From Termitomyces sp. T153 (lineage: Eukaryota; Basidiomycota; Agaricomycetes; Agaricales; Lyophyllaceae): a stretch of DNA of 64,000 nucleotides. A program made the position numbers and the translations under genes. Below the pieces are notes generated by a model. The model did no database searches and was not told where the DNA came from. It was given only the letters and a program-made list of their open reading frames with translations. Location of the stretch: positions 1-64,000 of the forward strand of contig JACKQL020000181.1 of NCBI GenBank assembly GCA_018296165.2, given 5' to 3'. Shown one piece after another: positions 1 through 9,408 of this stretch; the stretch's first letter is position 1, and each line of letters begins with the position of its first letter.

Positions 1-970
1 GACGGGGGCTCAGTACACTGGTGAGTCCTTACTAGGCGGATGCGATGTCCTGCGTTTATAACCAGGCGCCCGGAGTTGGAGCGGAGGTGGGGAAAGCTTG
101 CGAGGGGTCCCTAGGGATAGCGGCCCGAGTAAGTCCTGAGTGATTCAGAGGGGTCTAAGACCAGAGGTACTGGTCGCTGACCCAGGGCGGGTGTCAGAGC
201 TAGTTAGTGGGCGCACAAGGAGATTGCGGGGTAGGCGGAGGCTTCTCGGCTGTTGGGGGGCGGGGTTGGGTTGGACAGGGGATTACCGGGGCTTGGTGGG
301 TTCCGGGGCCGAGCGGGTAGCAAGGTCCAGAGTTGTCGTTAAGAATGTTCAGGTTGTGGCGCGTGCGCGGAGTTCGTACTGACGTAGGGAGCAAGGGAAC
401 TTCAGAGGAACAAAGGAAATATGTACAGTCGAGACGAGATGGAGACGAGACGAGACTAAGAAAAGATAGATTCGAAACCTAGAAACAGAAATACAGACGA
501 GACGAGAGACGAGACATAGGATCCCGGTAAAATGTAATATCAAGACTAAAGTTCGAGGAGTTATTCTATGGCTTATATACCGACTACTGGGTGCCTCCGA
601 GGCAGCGGATATGATGGCGGGGGTCGACAGAGCTGTACTGAGTCAACGGGTGTCAGGTACAACCCAAGGTCGGGCCGCAGCTGTATTCTGATGGGATCAG
701 TTGGGGGCGCGGCCGCCCCGGGGACGTCGTGACACTCCGGGACAGGTCGGGTAAACTAGGGTAGGGGGTCGGGGACGTATGACATGGCCAGGAACGGTGG
801 GGGAAGGTTTCAAGGGGGTGTTGATGGGAGTTGCCGTCGGGGTTTGCCGGAGGAGCGTCGGAGTTGTCCAGTGTGGGCGTCGAAAGTGTGGGCGGGGTCC
901 CGGGGAGTTAAGCGGGAAATCGGGAGGGGTTGGGAGCAGTGTCTAGGGAGCTAGGGAGCAGGTTGTGACA
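1..970 (-). repeat. 3' LTR of E1 (17 bp cut off by window start)
   Basis: It aligns without gaps to 9426-10395. There are 18 differences, all transitions, 17 of them CpG versus TpG or CpA. On the minus strand it begins TGTCACAACC at 970. It contains a TATATAA at 573-579 and the AGTCTTGATATTA tract at 535-547, both read on the minus strand. Confidence 0.95.
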
Positions 971-983
971 TCACCCCCCCTTC
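971..983 (-). other. Polypurine tract of E1
   Basis: On the minus strand a GAAGGGGGGGTGA run directly abuts the 3' LTR start. E2 (before 18635) and E6 (before 40262) have the same kind of run at the same place. In the family this is the RNase H-resistant primer for plus-strand DNA synthesis. Confidence 0.8.
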
Positions 984-1183
984 AGCGTCGAGACCCTCGA
1001 GACGCGGGGAGTGGGTCGGGGACCGGTAGGGTGTGGGAATCGAAGTTGATCAATATTGATCAAACCGCAGCGAGCGGCGGCGGCGTGGGGAAGGAAGTCA
1101 AGGTGCGGCCGCCGTTCGTCAGGGGCCCCTTCTTAACTTATTAAAAGGGGTGGACGCACCCAGGAGTCCGCCAGCTTGTTGCA

Positions 1184-2879
1184 ATGTCTTCTTCAGCTTA
1201 TTCTCCCACAGCATCTAGGTCACTGTCCCTGCCTTCCCAGCTGTTGTCCTCCGAAGATTTGGAGGGTCGCCGAGATCGCCATCGGGTCGAGGCAATGTAC
1301 CGTAGTCGTGAGTGTGGCCCGTTGCATGTACCCCAGGACACTGATCGTCCCTTCGCAGAGTTGTCTGCGGCCGTGGCTGGTCCCTCGGGGCCACCGTCTG
1401 GTGTGGATGCGATGCAGCCCCCGGCGGGCGTGGTCACTTCTACGCGTTCCAAGTCTGGCATTCACCCGGGGGTGGTCCAGCTTGTCCCAGAGGATTCGAG
1501 GGTGGTCCAGGTGGAGGTGACGCCGGAGCAGTTCGCCGAGGCGGTGGGTCGGGCGAGGGGTCCCCCCACCCTCGAGTGGTGTCAGGCGGCGGCTCCGGTG
1601 AGTGGTCACTTAGCTTCATGTCTCCCGGACTAACATGCCCCTGCAGTGTGCGTCTTGTACCCGACGAGGGGAGCAGTGTGAGTTTGAGGAACCGGCATCG
1701 GGGGTACGGTGGGACACGTCGGTGTGCCTTCCGTGCCATTTGCGGCACGAGAAGTGCTCCGTCACCCTGAGTTGGCAGGCTGTTTGCGTCGCGGCGGAGC
1801 AAGGGTGGGACCAGGATTGGGTCGCAGCACAGCTGGAGGAAGGACGGAAGGGCAAGGTGTTGGGGAGGGGCTCCGGGGCTGGGGAAGGGGAACGGGTCAG
1901 CGCGCCTGTCATGAAGGTGGGCCCTCCGCAGGGTGGACGGAAGGAGGGGGCCCCTTCCAGGCAGGAGAAAGGGAAACGGAGGGCGTCCCCTTCACCCGAG
2001 GCGGGTCCCAGTAAGCAGGCGTGGGGCGAGCAGGTGATGGGGGGCCCCCCTGGTTCCGCAGTGTATTCCCCTACGTCCGGAGCCCCTGTTGAGCAGTCTG
2101 CGGACAGGTTGTGGTCAGTTGCGGAGGCCTATCTGTGGCGTCGGGTAGAGGGCTTGGAACGGTTGTTGGTCGCACGCGAGGAGGAGATTCAGGGGGTACG
2201 GGAGGAGAGGGATGGGGCTCGACGGGAGTTGGACGGGGTTTGGAGGGAGCGGGACCTGGCACGGAAAGACAAGGACGTCGCCGTCGGGACTGCCGTGGAG
2301 CGATTGTCTCGTCTGCAGGAGTTGGAGGTGCGGACAGTGCATTTGCAGGCGCGGGTGGAGGCGGCAGAGGTGGCGACACAGCAGGCAGGAGGCTCAGGGG
2401 TGTGGGAGACTCAGCAGGGTTCCAGCGCTGGGGAAGTCCGGGCGGCGGCGGAGAGGGCGCGGCGGCGGGAAGAGTGGCTCACTAACGAGGCGGCCTCGGG
2501 CCAGCGAGGAGTGCTTCGTGAGTGGTCTTCCCGCTTTCTTCTCCTAAGCGCTGATTTGGGTTCCACAGACTGGGCCCGGGAGCATCACATCCTTCTCGAC
2601 GGAGCATCGGCAGCGCTGGGGTCCATCCATGATGGGTTGGCAAGGATGCCCGGGGACCTTCTGCCGGAGTTGGGTCAAGGGGTTACGCAGATGGGGCGCC
2701 TGTTGGCAGGGCATCGGCGGAGGGCAATGGCAGACCCCGGGGCGTGGTGGGAGATAGCGACGGACGTGGGGGAACCGCTCCCCGGGCAACCCGAGGTCCT
2801 GGCGGCGGTAGTGGCACAGTTGGAGGTGTTCATGGTGGGAAGGGTAGCGGGGTTGGGGTCAGAGGAGGAGGGAGAGTGA
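1184..2879 (+). CDS. Opposite-strand Zn(II)2Cys6-like / coiled-coil gene carried by E1
   Basis: A two-exon gene on the plus strand, convergent with pol and lying between the chromodomain and the 3' LTR. Exons are 1184-1597 and 1647-2879; the 49-nt intron starts GTGAGT, has a CTAAC branch-like site and ends TGCAG, and the join is in frame for 548 residues. Exon 2 opens with six cysteines at about 139, 142, 149, 165, 168 and 175 (C-x2-C-x6-C-x15-C-x2-C-x6-C), the spacing of a fungal Zn(II)2Cys6 cluster except for a long middle loop. Residues 290-385 are charged, heptad-like and probably coiled coil; the tail is acidic. E2, E6 and a fragment at 41255 keep the gene and the intron position. DNA binding is inference only; the role in the element is unknown. 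The ATG matches the start of the E6 copy. Confidence 0.75.
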
Positions 2880-3029
2880 GGGGAATTCGGACCCCGTCGC
2901 TGACCTGTTCCCTGCCCATTTCTTGTTCGAGTATATACCTGTACACTACTTGCTCCTATACAGTCTTCGGACCTTCTGCTGAGTGTGGGGAGTTTCAGAT
3001 AGAGCGAGGAGAGGAGTAAGTGGAAACAC

Positions 3030-4618
3030 GTAGGAGAGTATTGGTGGGAGTTGAATCCCTGGTGAACCCAGAGGCGGGGGTTACGCCCACTATTGCCATC
3101 TGTGTTGGGTCAGTCCCGGGGGTTCTGGGGCTTGGCGGGATTCCGTTGGTGGAAGTCCTGGAGTTTGTTGGGGGCCCTGTCAAGGTTCTTTCGGGGTTCT
3201 CATGTATCGTCCTCAGGTCCGTAGCCCTTCCAGCGGACCAAGTACTGGAGTCGGCCGCGAACTACCCGGGAGTCAAGGATCTTGTCGACCTCGTAGTGAT
3301 ACTCGTCCTCGACTTCGACGGGGGGCGGTCAGCTGGGGCATTGGCCGGGGAAGGGGTCTGGAGCGTGCCTTTCAAGGAGTCGAACGTGGAACACAGGGTG
3401 GAGGCCCTTCAGACCCAGAGGCAGGTCAAGCTTGTAAGCGTGGGTGGAGACCTTCCGGAGGATCTTGAATGGGCCGAGGCGTTTGTGGTCGAGTTTGATA
3501 GAAGGCCTCCGGGTCTTAAGATTTCGTTGGTCGAGCCAGACCAAGGTGCCGGGGGGCCAGTCGGGGGTCGGCTGGCGACAGGTGTCGGCGTGCTTGGAGT
3601 AGGCTTGGTTGGCAGTGTCGATCTCGTCCCAGAGGAATTGGTGGAGGGATCGGAGGTCCTCGGCGACTTTGTGGGCCACGTGGGAGGGGATGTCCTTGAG
3701 GGACAGCGTGAGTCAGGGATTGTAGCCCTTGTTGGCGTAAAAGGGGGAAACTCCGGTGGCAGAGTGAGGCGTGTTGTTGTAGGTGAATTCGGTGAGGGGG
3801 AGCTCCGCGCGCCAGTTGTTCTGTAAATAGTTAACGTAGAGGCGAAGATACTGTTCTAACATCTGGTTTATGCACTCAGTTTGCCCGTCGGTTTCCGGGT
3901 GGTAGGCGACAGAGAGGCTGGTTTTGATCTCAAGTGCCTTGCACAGCGATTGCCAGAAATGAGATACGAATAGGGGTCCACGGTTGGAGACAATGTCGTC
4001 GGGGAGTCCATGTTTGGAGAATACATGTTCTAGAAATAGTTTGGCGAAATCCGGGGCGGTGTCAGTGGTGTGGCAGGGAATAAAGAGGGCTTGCTTGGTA
4101 AGGCGGCAGACGACGACGAGAATTGCGTCGAAACCTTTGGAGTCGGGGAGTTCAACGATATGATCCATCGATATTGAAGACCAGGGGCAGCGACCGACGG
4201 GGAGGGGTTTCAGTAATCCGTGGGGGCAATGGCGGGGGACTTTAGCCCGTAGGCAGGGCTCACAGGCCCTCACGTATCGCGTGATGTCCTTCTTCATTCC
4301 TGGCCAAAAATAAGTCCGGGAGATGAGTTGAAGGGTCTTACGAATTCCTGGGTGCCCCCGGAGTTTGTGATCGTGGTGCTGCCGGAGTATGTCAAGGCAA
4401 ATGGACTTGTGGTCCGGGGCGTAGATTCGTCCACTTCGGAGCAGCAGGCGGTGGTCCGGGGATAGCGAAAAGGGGTTGTCTACGCTCGACTTGTCGGGGT
4501 TGTTGCGGGGGTCGTGCTGGTTGAAGAAGGGGTCCGGGGGTGAATTCCTGATTTGCTGGAGGATTCCTTCTTCGTTTAAAATCAGCACGGCATGTAGATG
4601 TTCGGGTGGGATTACCAC
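3030..4618 (-). pseudogene. E1 integrase with C-terminal chromodomain (stops)
   Basis: It holds an HHCC zinc-binding N-terminus, then a DDE core with the first Asp in an SMDHI context and the Glu in HPETDGQTE. The second Asp reads Asn (VSNRG, codon near 3985), so the catalytic triad is incomplete. The GPF/GLY-like region and a chromodomain (about 3280-3060) follow. In-frame TGA codons occur at 3713, near 3326 and inside the chromodomain, where E2 has Trp in the WKL/WEP motif. Chromodomains of this group direct integration to modified histones. E2 shares the first two TGA positions; they most simply derive from CGA arginine codons. Confidence 0.9.
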
Positions 4619-5501
4619 TCAATGGTTGAATGCATTTCGTTCGGTTTCGAACGATTTCTTCAGATACATGTCGGGTCTCCGAGTGAGGGCGTCGGGCTTT
4701 GCGCTGAGTCGCCCGGGGCGGTAGTGAATGGTAAAGTCGTACTCCAAAAGGGTTTCGGACCATCGAGCCTGGCGGCGGCTGAGCTGTTTTGTGGTCGTGA
4801 AGTATTGCAGGTTGTTGTGATCGGAGTAGACTTGGATGCGGTGTGGGGACCCTTCGAGGTAGGCCTGCCACTGACGAAAGGCTTCGACGATCGTGAGGAG
4901 TTCCTTGTCATAAATGTCGTAGTTGAGTTCCGCTGGGATCATCGATCGGGTGTAGAAGGCGACGGGGCGGAGATCCTTGCCCTCCGAGTTCGACTGGGAG
5001 AGTATCCCAGCAATAGCGTAGTCGGAGGCGTCACATTCGAGCACGATGGGTAGGGAGGGGTCGAAATGGCGGAGGACCGGAGCGGAGGTGAAGGCCTTCT
5101 TCAGGAGGAGGAATACGCCCTGGCACTTGCTGTCCCAATCCCAAGGGGTGTCCTTCCTTGTGAGCCGGTTGAGGGGTTTGGTGATTCCGGAGTAGTTGTC
5201 GATGAAGTGGCGATAGAAGTTAGCAAACCCCAAGAATGACTGTACCTCTTTGACGTTCCGCGGGGAGGGCCAGTTGAGTATCACGTCGACCTTAGCGGGG
5301 TCCATGCGCACACTGTCGGGGGTGACGATGACCCCGAGATATTCGACTTCCGCTGTGTGGAATGAGCACTTTTCAGGTTTAGCATGAAGGTGATACTCTC
5401 GGAGTCGTTCCAGGACACGGCGGACGTGCTCCAAATGCTCCGCCGGCGAGTTCGAGTAGATCAGGATATCGTCCAAATACACGATGACAAAGACGTTGGG
5501 A
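4619..5501 (-). pseudogene. E1 RT C-terminal half and RNase H
   Basis: It begins at the RT catalytic motif YLDDILIYS (intact here, unlike in E2-E4), continues through the thumb (FLGFANFYR) and a complete Ty3-type RNase H with the conserved ECDASD, YDKELL and YSDHNNL stretches. It ends at a TGA at 4619 where E2 has CAA, which fits an ancestral CGA mutated on opposite strands. The upstream RT fingers and palm are missing because of the deletion ending at about 5501. Confidence 0.9.
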
Positions 5502-6868
5502 GCTCAATTTTGGACATGTTGTAGATCTTGCCAAACGGGGGTGAGGTGCCTTCTTTGAGGTCGATCTGGTGGTCGTAGGAGCGGTGCGGAGGGAGTTCCT
5601 TGGCACTTCCTTTGGAGAACACGTCAGCGAACTTATGATACTCCGGGGGAACTACTTCGGATAGGATCTGTTCCTCTGTCTTCTTTTCTGGCGTGGTAGT
5701 CCCTGCGCGGAGGTATTCCTCCGGTAGGGCCAGAGTGACTTGCAACTGGAAGGTGGGGGTGCCTTCTCGTAGGAGGCATGCGAAGGGGACGGCGCCGATG
5801 ATTTTAATGTCGAGGTTTCCGGAGTCAACGGGGCTGGGTCCCGTAGGTGTAGCAGTCGGATCCGGGGTGGCGTCGGGGTCCGGGATAGGCTGGAAGCAGA
5901 GGTGGATGGTGGCTGCTAAGCTCGCTTCGGGGCCGGGGAATTGCATGGTAAGGTTCTTCCAATTGATGTCGGGGTTGACGTCTCGCAGCCATGGGAGTCT
6001 GAGCACGATTGGGGTCGACGGGGGTAGTTGGGTAACAAGGAGTCGGGCCTGGAACTGCAGGTCATTATCGAGGGTGAGGGTGTTGTCGTGGTACTGCATG
6101 ATTCTTGTTGTGGCGGGGCTCCCATCGAAGAGTTGGAGCTCGAGGAGTTTGTCGAGGTTGTTGCGTTGGAGGTTGAGTTGGTTGCTGACAAAGACACCAG
6201 AGGCGCCGCTGTCTACAAGGGCGGGAAGTACCTTGAGCGAGCCGCCAAGTCGGACATAGATGACGAATGATTGCGCAGACCTAGAGCGAAGTTGCGGCGG
6301 GGTCTGGGGTTGGTTGATCGTGGCCTCGGAGCTCTCGGAGAGGGGTGGGACATGGAAGGGTACCAGTCCAGAATCGGCGGGGTTGTCCTGGTCGAGGCGT
6401 AGGGTGAGACTGGGCCAATCGACGCGGGGATTGGTGGAGCGGAGCCATGAGAACCCTAAGACGACGGGGGCGGAGGGGTGTAATTTTGTGACGAGTAGCC
6501 GGAGTTCTTGCTGTTGTCCGTCGGCGAAGGTCAGGGTCGTTTCTAGGCAATGAGTGATGTCTCCCGCTGGGGTAGAGTCTCCGTCAAAGAGTTTGAGGGG
6601 GATCGGGGCGGGAAGACGGTGGAGGGGTTGTGGGGCGAGCGCTGCCAGGGATTCGTCAACAAAGTTATTGGTGGCACCGCTGTCGACTAGTGTGGGGACA
6701 GGTTTGTCGGTGAAGGGGAGAGTGGTGCAGAGGAGGAGGTTTGTGGAGGAGTGGGAGGGGAGGTGTGCTGGGGGGTTGTCCGGGGCAAGCATCATTGCAC
6801 GGAGAAGTGTGGCTGGGGCAGAGAAGACGTTGGGATGTGGTCCGCGGTCTAGTGCGTCTTCCAGACCT
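5461..6868 (-). CDS. E1 pol start: two tandem retropepsin domains, then truncated RT
   Basis: The frame opens right after the gag TAG at 6867, in the -1 frame relative to gag; the first ATG is at 6795. Numbering from that ATG, domain 1 has LVDSGATN at 36-43 and a VVLGFSWLR motif near 112. Domain 2 has LVDSGASG at about 193-200 and IVLRLPWLR near 266. Each thus has its own catalytic Asp and its own hydrophobic-Gly-type second motif, about 157 residues apart. The KFADVF linker and the RT entry ([10 protein letters not shown]) follow, then the reading runs across the RT deletion out of frame to a stop at 5461. Retropepsins normally work as homodimers; two fused copies could fold as one pseudo-dimer. 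E2 has the same tandem pair. Confidence 0.85.
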
Positions 6869-8045
6869 AAACCGCCGACTCGTTTTCCGTGAACTGGTAG
6901 TTACAGTCTTCTCTGTCGATCGTCCACACGGTGCGTCCCATCACCTGTTGTTTAGGGCAACTGCAAATAAAATGTCCCTGCTCACCACATAGGATGCACG
7001 TGCCCTCCTTCCGTCGTTTCTCCTGCGTTTCTTCTGGCACGTCAATCCACTGACTGTCCTGGATCCTGTTTGCGCATAGGGCTTCCTGATCGTTGGCAGG
7101 GTCTGGGATGTCGTTGCGATCGTCGGGGTTGGTATCCGGAGGTACTGGGGTGTCGTGGAGGTTGGCGGCGTTGAGCTGGGCGAGTGGTCGCTGCCCCGGG
7201 GGCCGATTAGCGTTGGGGACTCCTCGGCCCGGGGGGAAGCGGGGTGCAGGGTTAGCAGGGTTAGCGGGGATGGAGGATCGGATGCCATTGGTTGCTCCGG
7301 CCTGCCAGTTGGTGTTACCAGAGGTGTTCCATGAGGTCCGGGGCGCCGTGTTTTCACTGCGATCTTCCCAATAACGTTGGTCGACCTGGGTAACGAGCGC
7401 CTTGTACCTGTCGTAGGTGGTTTGTTTGGGCGCGAGGTGAAGGACGTCCTTGATCTGTTGGTGCAGGGCACGACGGAGGGCGAACCGGAGGGCGTTGTAA
7501 TTCCAGCCGGTCTCGTAGGCCTCTCGTTTGAATCGTACGATGAAGGTCGTGAAGTGTTCGTTGTCGCGCATTCGGAGGTTGAAGAGATTTTCCTCCGCCT
7601 CTGCTATGGTGTCAAAGACGCCAAACTTACTCGAGAACTCTTGAGTGAAAGCAAGCCAATGGGAGAGTACGGGATTGTTTGGGTCGAACCGGAGTAGCGC
7701 GGTGTAGTGGTCGAAGGCGATGCCCTGTAAGTATGATGCGGCGAAGGCCACTCATGAGCTCTCAAGCTGAAAAGTGATGGGCTTAGCTTGAAACATAGTT
7801 AAACACTGGGTCAGGAAGATTCGCCACTTCCAGGGGTCGCGGCCGGTGAAGGGTTTGGGCTTCTGGATGTCGAGCTTTCCTTCCTGGGCCAGTGCGTCGT
7901 GGGTATTGTCCTGCGAATTTTGAGTTTGAGGTGGGGGTCCGGCGTTGTAGTAGTAGTAGTAGTTGTTTCCGTTTCCGCGCTGGGGGGGAAAGTTGTCCAT
8001 CGCCGGGCCCCATCCTTCCGGGGGTCCGCCATTGGGTGGTCCCCC
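6867..8045 (-). pseudogene. E1 gag: capsid-like region and zinc knuckle
   Basis: It carries a capsid-like retrotransposon gag region (helical, with an F-V-x-FKREAYETGW stretch) and a CCHC zinc knuckle, CILCGEQGHFICSC, near 6980. It is interrupted by a TGA at 7752 just before an AFAASYLQG motif typical of gag, and separated from the N-terminal gag ORF by a one-base frameshift near 8062. It ends at a TAG at 6867 that E2 also has. It packages element RNA in cytoplasmic particles in known families. Confidence 0.85.
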
Positions 8046-8059
8046 ACCGGGGTTTTGAC

Positions 8060-9376
8060 CTACACTACCCGGGGCGGGTCCTGGGGCCCATCGAGGGGGA
8101 GGGGGTCCTCCAGGATTCGGGGTCCAAAATAGTTGATGTCGTTGGGGGGGTTAGGCATCGGGGTGGGTGGGGGACAAGAGGGGTTGATGGAAAGAGGAGG
8201 TCGGGGCGCCCCGGGGCCCAGGGGCTGTCGCGGGGGAACTGGGGCATTGGGACGGGGCGGAGGGGCATTGCTACGAGGGGTGCGGAGGTTGAAGTGGGGG
8301 GGTTGGTCTTGTTGGGGCCCGTTGTGCGGGGGGTGTTCATCGGCAGGGTTGCCCAGCTTGTCGATATAGGAGAGGGTCCAGTTGTTGTCGTCGACGCATA
8401 GGGGCAGTCGTTGGGAGCGGAGTTTGGGGACGGCGGGTTGGTCCCAGGTTCGGAAGGCGCTGGGCACCAAGCTGGCCCGGGGCCGGGCGGAGAGGGCCAG
8501 GGTGTGGGCGGCGGGTTGGTCGAACAACCCCCCCGTGGGGTTGAGATTCCTCAAGATGCTGGAGGCCGCGTTGAGTTCTTCCTGCTGGCAGGGAACGGAA
8601 GATGGGGCTTCGTTTTGTGTCCCGACGGAGTCCTTGCGTTGCACGTGGAAGGAGTGGGCGGGATCCAGGGGATCTTTGAAGGGGCGGGGGTTCAGGCTAG
8701 TGTGGATTTCTTCGACCAAGGCGCGGAGCTCATTCTGTAAGTTCTTGTCAAGGCCCAGGGTGCCTCGCGTATTCTCCAGGAGGTTCCCTTGCAGGTAGCG
8801 TTCGTGGAAGTCGAGGAGTTGGTCTGCCCAGACCTCCGGGGTTGCGGAGGCGTTGGGGTAGCCTAGGCTGGTAAGGAGGGTGCAGGTACGCCTTGCAAAT
8901 TCCGCAGGGGACAGGCGGAGGAAGCGGAGGACTTCGTCGCGTTGCTGGGCGTAGGCTTCAATCCTTTGCTGCCTAGGAGAAGGAGGGGTTTGAACGGCGA
9001 ATGGTGGGCAGGGTGGGGAATAGTTATCCGTGGCTTCCGGAGGGACTGGGGCTGCAGCGGGGATTGGGTACGCATAGTAATGGGCAGGGGGAAGGTAGGC
9101 AGGGTTGGGGGGTGCTGCGGAGTATTCTCCGGGGTTGATACGGGGGTTGTTGCCATTGGCGTAGAATGCGGGAGGGCGGCGCCAGCCCGGGGGTATTCCC
9201 TGGCTGATGGAAGGGGCATAGAACACCTGGTTGGGGTCAGGGGTCCAGTGATGGGGCACGTATTGGTCCGCAAAGGGGCCCGGGTAGAATGGGGCGTAGG
9301 AATTTTCCAATATGGGCCAGCCGTAGGCATCGGTTGGGTAACCGACTGGGTTGTACGTGGGGTTAAACGCAGACAT
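8060..9376 (-). CDS. E1 gag N-terminal, proline-rich region
   Basis: An open frame of 438 residues starting 32 nt after the 5' LTR end (start codon at 9376). The first part is rich in Pro, Tyr, Asn and Ala; the middle (about 130-240) is more globular and helical; the end is a proline-rich spacer. It runs out of frame near 8062, where a shift of one base would continue into the capsid-like region. E5 opens with a similar start (MSA, then YG-P repeats), which supports this start codon. I see no motif giving a separate function. Confidence 0.75.
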   Translation of the reverse strand: MSAFNPTYNPVGYPTDAYGWPILENSYAPFYPGPFADQYVPHHWTPDPNQVFYAPSISQGIPPGWRRPPAFYANGNNPRINPGEYSAAPPNPAYLPPAHYYAYPIPAAAPVPPEATDNYSPPCPPFAVQTPPSPRQQRIEAYAQQRDEVLRFLRLSPAEFARRTCTLLTSLGYPNASATPEVWADQLLDFHERYLQGNLLENTRGTLGLDKNLQNELRALVEEIHTSLNPRPFKDPLDPAHSFHVQRKDSVGTQNEAPSSVPCQQEELNAASSILRNLNPTGGLFDQPAAHTLALSARPRASLVPSAFRTWDQPAVPKLRSQRLPLCVDDNNWTLSYIDKLGNPADEHPPHNGPQQDQPPHFNLRTPRSNAPPPRPNAPVPPRQPLGPGAPRPPLSINPSCPPPTPMPNPPNDINYFGPRILEDPLPLDGPQDPPRVV

Positions 9377-9395
9377 CGAGAACGGGGTAAGGGGG

Positions 9396-9408
9396 AGTCT
9401 TGATATTA
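9396..9408 (-). promoter_or_regulatory. Self-complementary primer-binding site of E1
   Basis: The minus strand reads TAATATCAAGACT immediately after the LTR end CCTGACA. It is the exact reverse complement of AGTCTTGATATTA inside the same LTR (9960-9972 on this strand), which lies 32 nt downstream of the TATA box. This is the Tf1/sushi arrangement in which the mRNA 5' end folds back to prime, rather than a tRNA site. Confidence 0.85.

Noticed and set aside
140..382. Small ORF repeated at 9565-9807
   Set aside because: It is duplicated only because it lies in both LTRs of E1; no start context or motif supports it.
3020..3826. Plus-strand open frame of 268 codons
   Set aside because: It lies exactly opposite the integrase tail and chromodomain, is Gly/Val-rich as expected of a reverse-strand shadow, and has no motif.
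5693..6259. Plus-strand open frame of 188 codons
   Set aside because: It is the shadow of the tandem protease region on the minus strand, whose motifs are clear.
9396..9408. tRNA primer-binding site
   Set aside because: The site complements the element's own predicted mRNA start over 13 of 13 bases, and no TGG-type tRNA 3'-end match follows the LTR.
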